NCBI GenBank assembly: GCA_016200445.1
Contig: JACQEQ010000194.1
Span: 1 to 23,874, forward strand
Direction of reading: 5' to 3'
DNA length: 23,874 nucleotides
Source of the DNA: Gammaproteobacteria bacterium
GTDB lineage: Bacteria; Pseudomonadota; Gammaproteobacteria; SG8-11
Part shown: one piece after another, positions 23,653 through 23,874 of the stretch
Numbering within the stretch: position 1 is the first letter of the stretch
How the letters are laid out: each line of letters starts with the position of its first letter
Translations under genes and position numbers: made by a program
The notes under the pieces: generated by a model
What the model saw: the letters and a program-made list of their open reading frames with translations, nothing else
Database searches by the model: none
What the model was told of the DNA's origin: nothing

Positions 23653-23874
23653 TTAGCCTGTGAAACGTGCCAATGCCGCTTCGATCAATGCAACGGTTTT
23701 GTCGAGGAGCGTTGCAACGGTGGTGTCGAGCAAGTTTAGATTGCGCAATACGTCGTGAGTTTCAAGACTGCTGTCATGGAGTATTTCGCTGGCAGTGTGT
23801 CGAAACGTGGCGAGTAAAGTTTCAGCATCAGCCTCGATGTGTTGACTCTTAATGCGTTCGAAGGCCGCGCCGAG
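23653..23874 (-). CDS. C-terminal part of an unidentified gene, cut by the window edge
   Basis: An open minus-strand frame enters from the right edge and ends at a TAA after 73 residues. It starts LGAAFERIKSQHIEA in view and ends ATLLDKTVALIEAALARFTG. The segment is helical and rich in Ala, Leu, Glu and Thr, with no membrane segment or motif that I recognise. Codon use and GC fit the core chromosome. It is oriented like the glutamate dehydrogenase gene, 114 bases upstream of it, so cotranscription is possible. The start and most of the protein lie outside the window. Confidence 0.55.
   Translation of the reverse strand, partial: LGAAFERIKSQHIEADAETLLATFRHTASEILHDSSLETHDVLRNLNLLDTTVATLLDKTVALIEAALARFTG

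Overview
The window looks like part of a gammaproteobacterial chromosome. The GC content is high. PstC and PstA are the long forms typical of Gammaproteobacteria, and PhoB/PhoR, PhoU, ArgH, an RND pump and a GGDEF/EAL protein are all of proteobacterial type. I cannot name the genus. I see no tRNA, rRNA, CRISPR array or complete insertion sequence.

Left part (1-4474, + strand): a two-gene RND efflux system, a periplasmic adaptor followed by an inner-membrane pump. A 236-base gap between them holds a dispersed palindromic repeat. No outer-membrane channel gene lies in the window.

Accessory part (about 4500-7400): a small, decaying defence/toxin-antitoxin island. It begins with an intact wHTH-nucleotidyltransferase (MNT) gene whose predicted promoter, operator palindrome and start codon are superimposed. 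Its overlapping partner, probably HEPN-like, is cut off after about 35 codons. A two-gene minus-strand module of unknown function follows (a 153-residue protein, then a DUF1828/DUF1829-like protein). Next come two gene stumps that both lack their 5' ends and meet back to back near 6700: the tail of a large protein on the minus strand (one-base frameshift) and the tail of a large protein with a PD-(D/E)XK-like nuclease domain on the plus strand (one in-frame stop). Base composition is more AT-rich here than on either side.

Middle (7515-9740): argH, a small DUF2306-like membrane protein, a 56-residue minus-strand protein with an excellent ribosome binding site, and a second large palindromic repeat.

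Right part (9788-22171, all minus strand): the complete phosphate regulon core, in transcription order phoB-phoR, pstS, a PAS-GAF-PAS-GGDEF-EAL gene, then pstC-pstA-pstB-phoU. The pst locus is therefore split in two by a c-di-GMP gene. Each half has its own sequence-visible Pho box: four 11-bp-phased half-sites before pstS, and two before pstC. pstS also has its own terminator. Both long gaps inside pstCAB are filled by nested inverted repeats running from the stop codon of one gene to near the start of the next. PhoB/PhoR senses phosphate limitation, PstSCAB imports phosphate, and PhoU links transporter state to PhoR.

Right end: a Glu/Leu/Phe/Val-type glutamate dehydrogenase and the C-terminal 73 codons of an unidentified minus-strand gene cut by the window edge.
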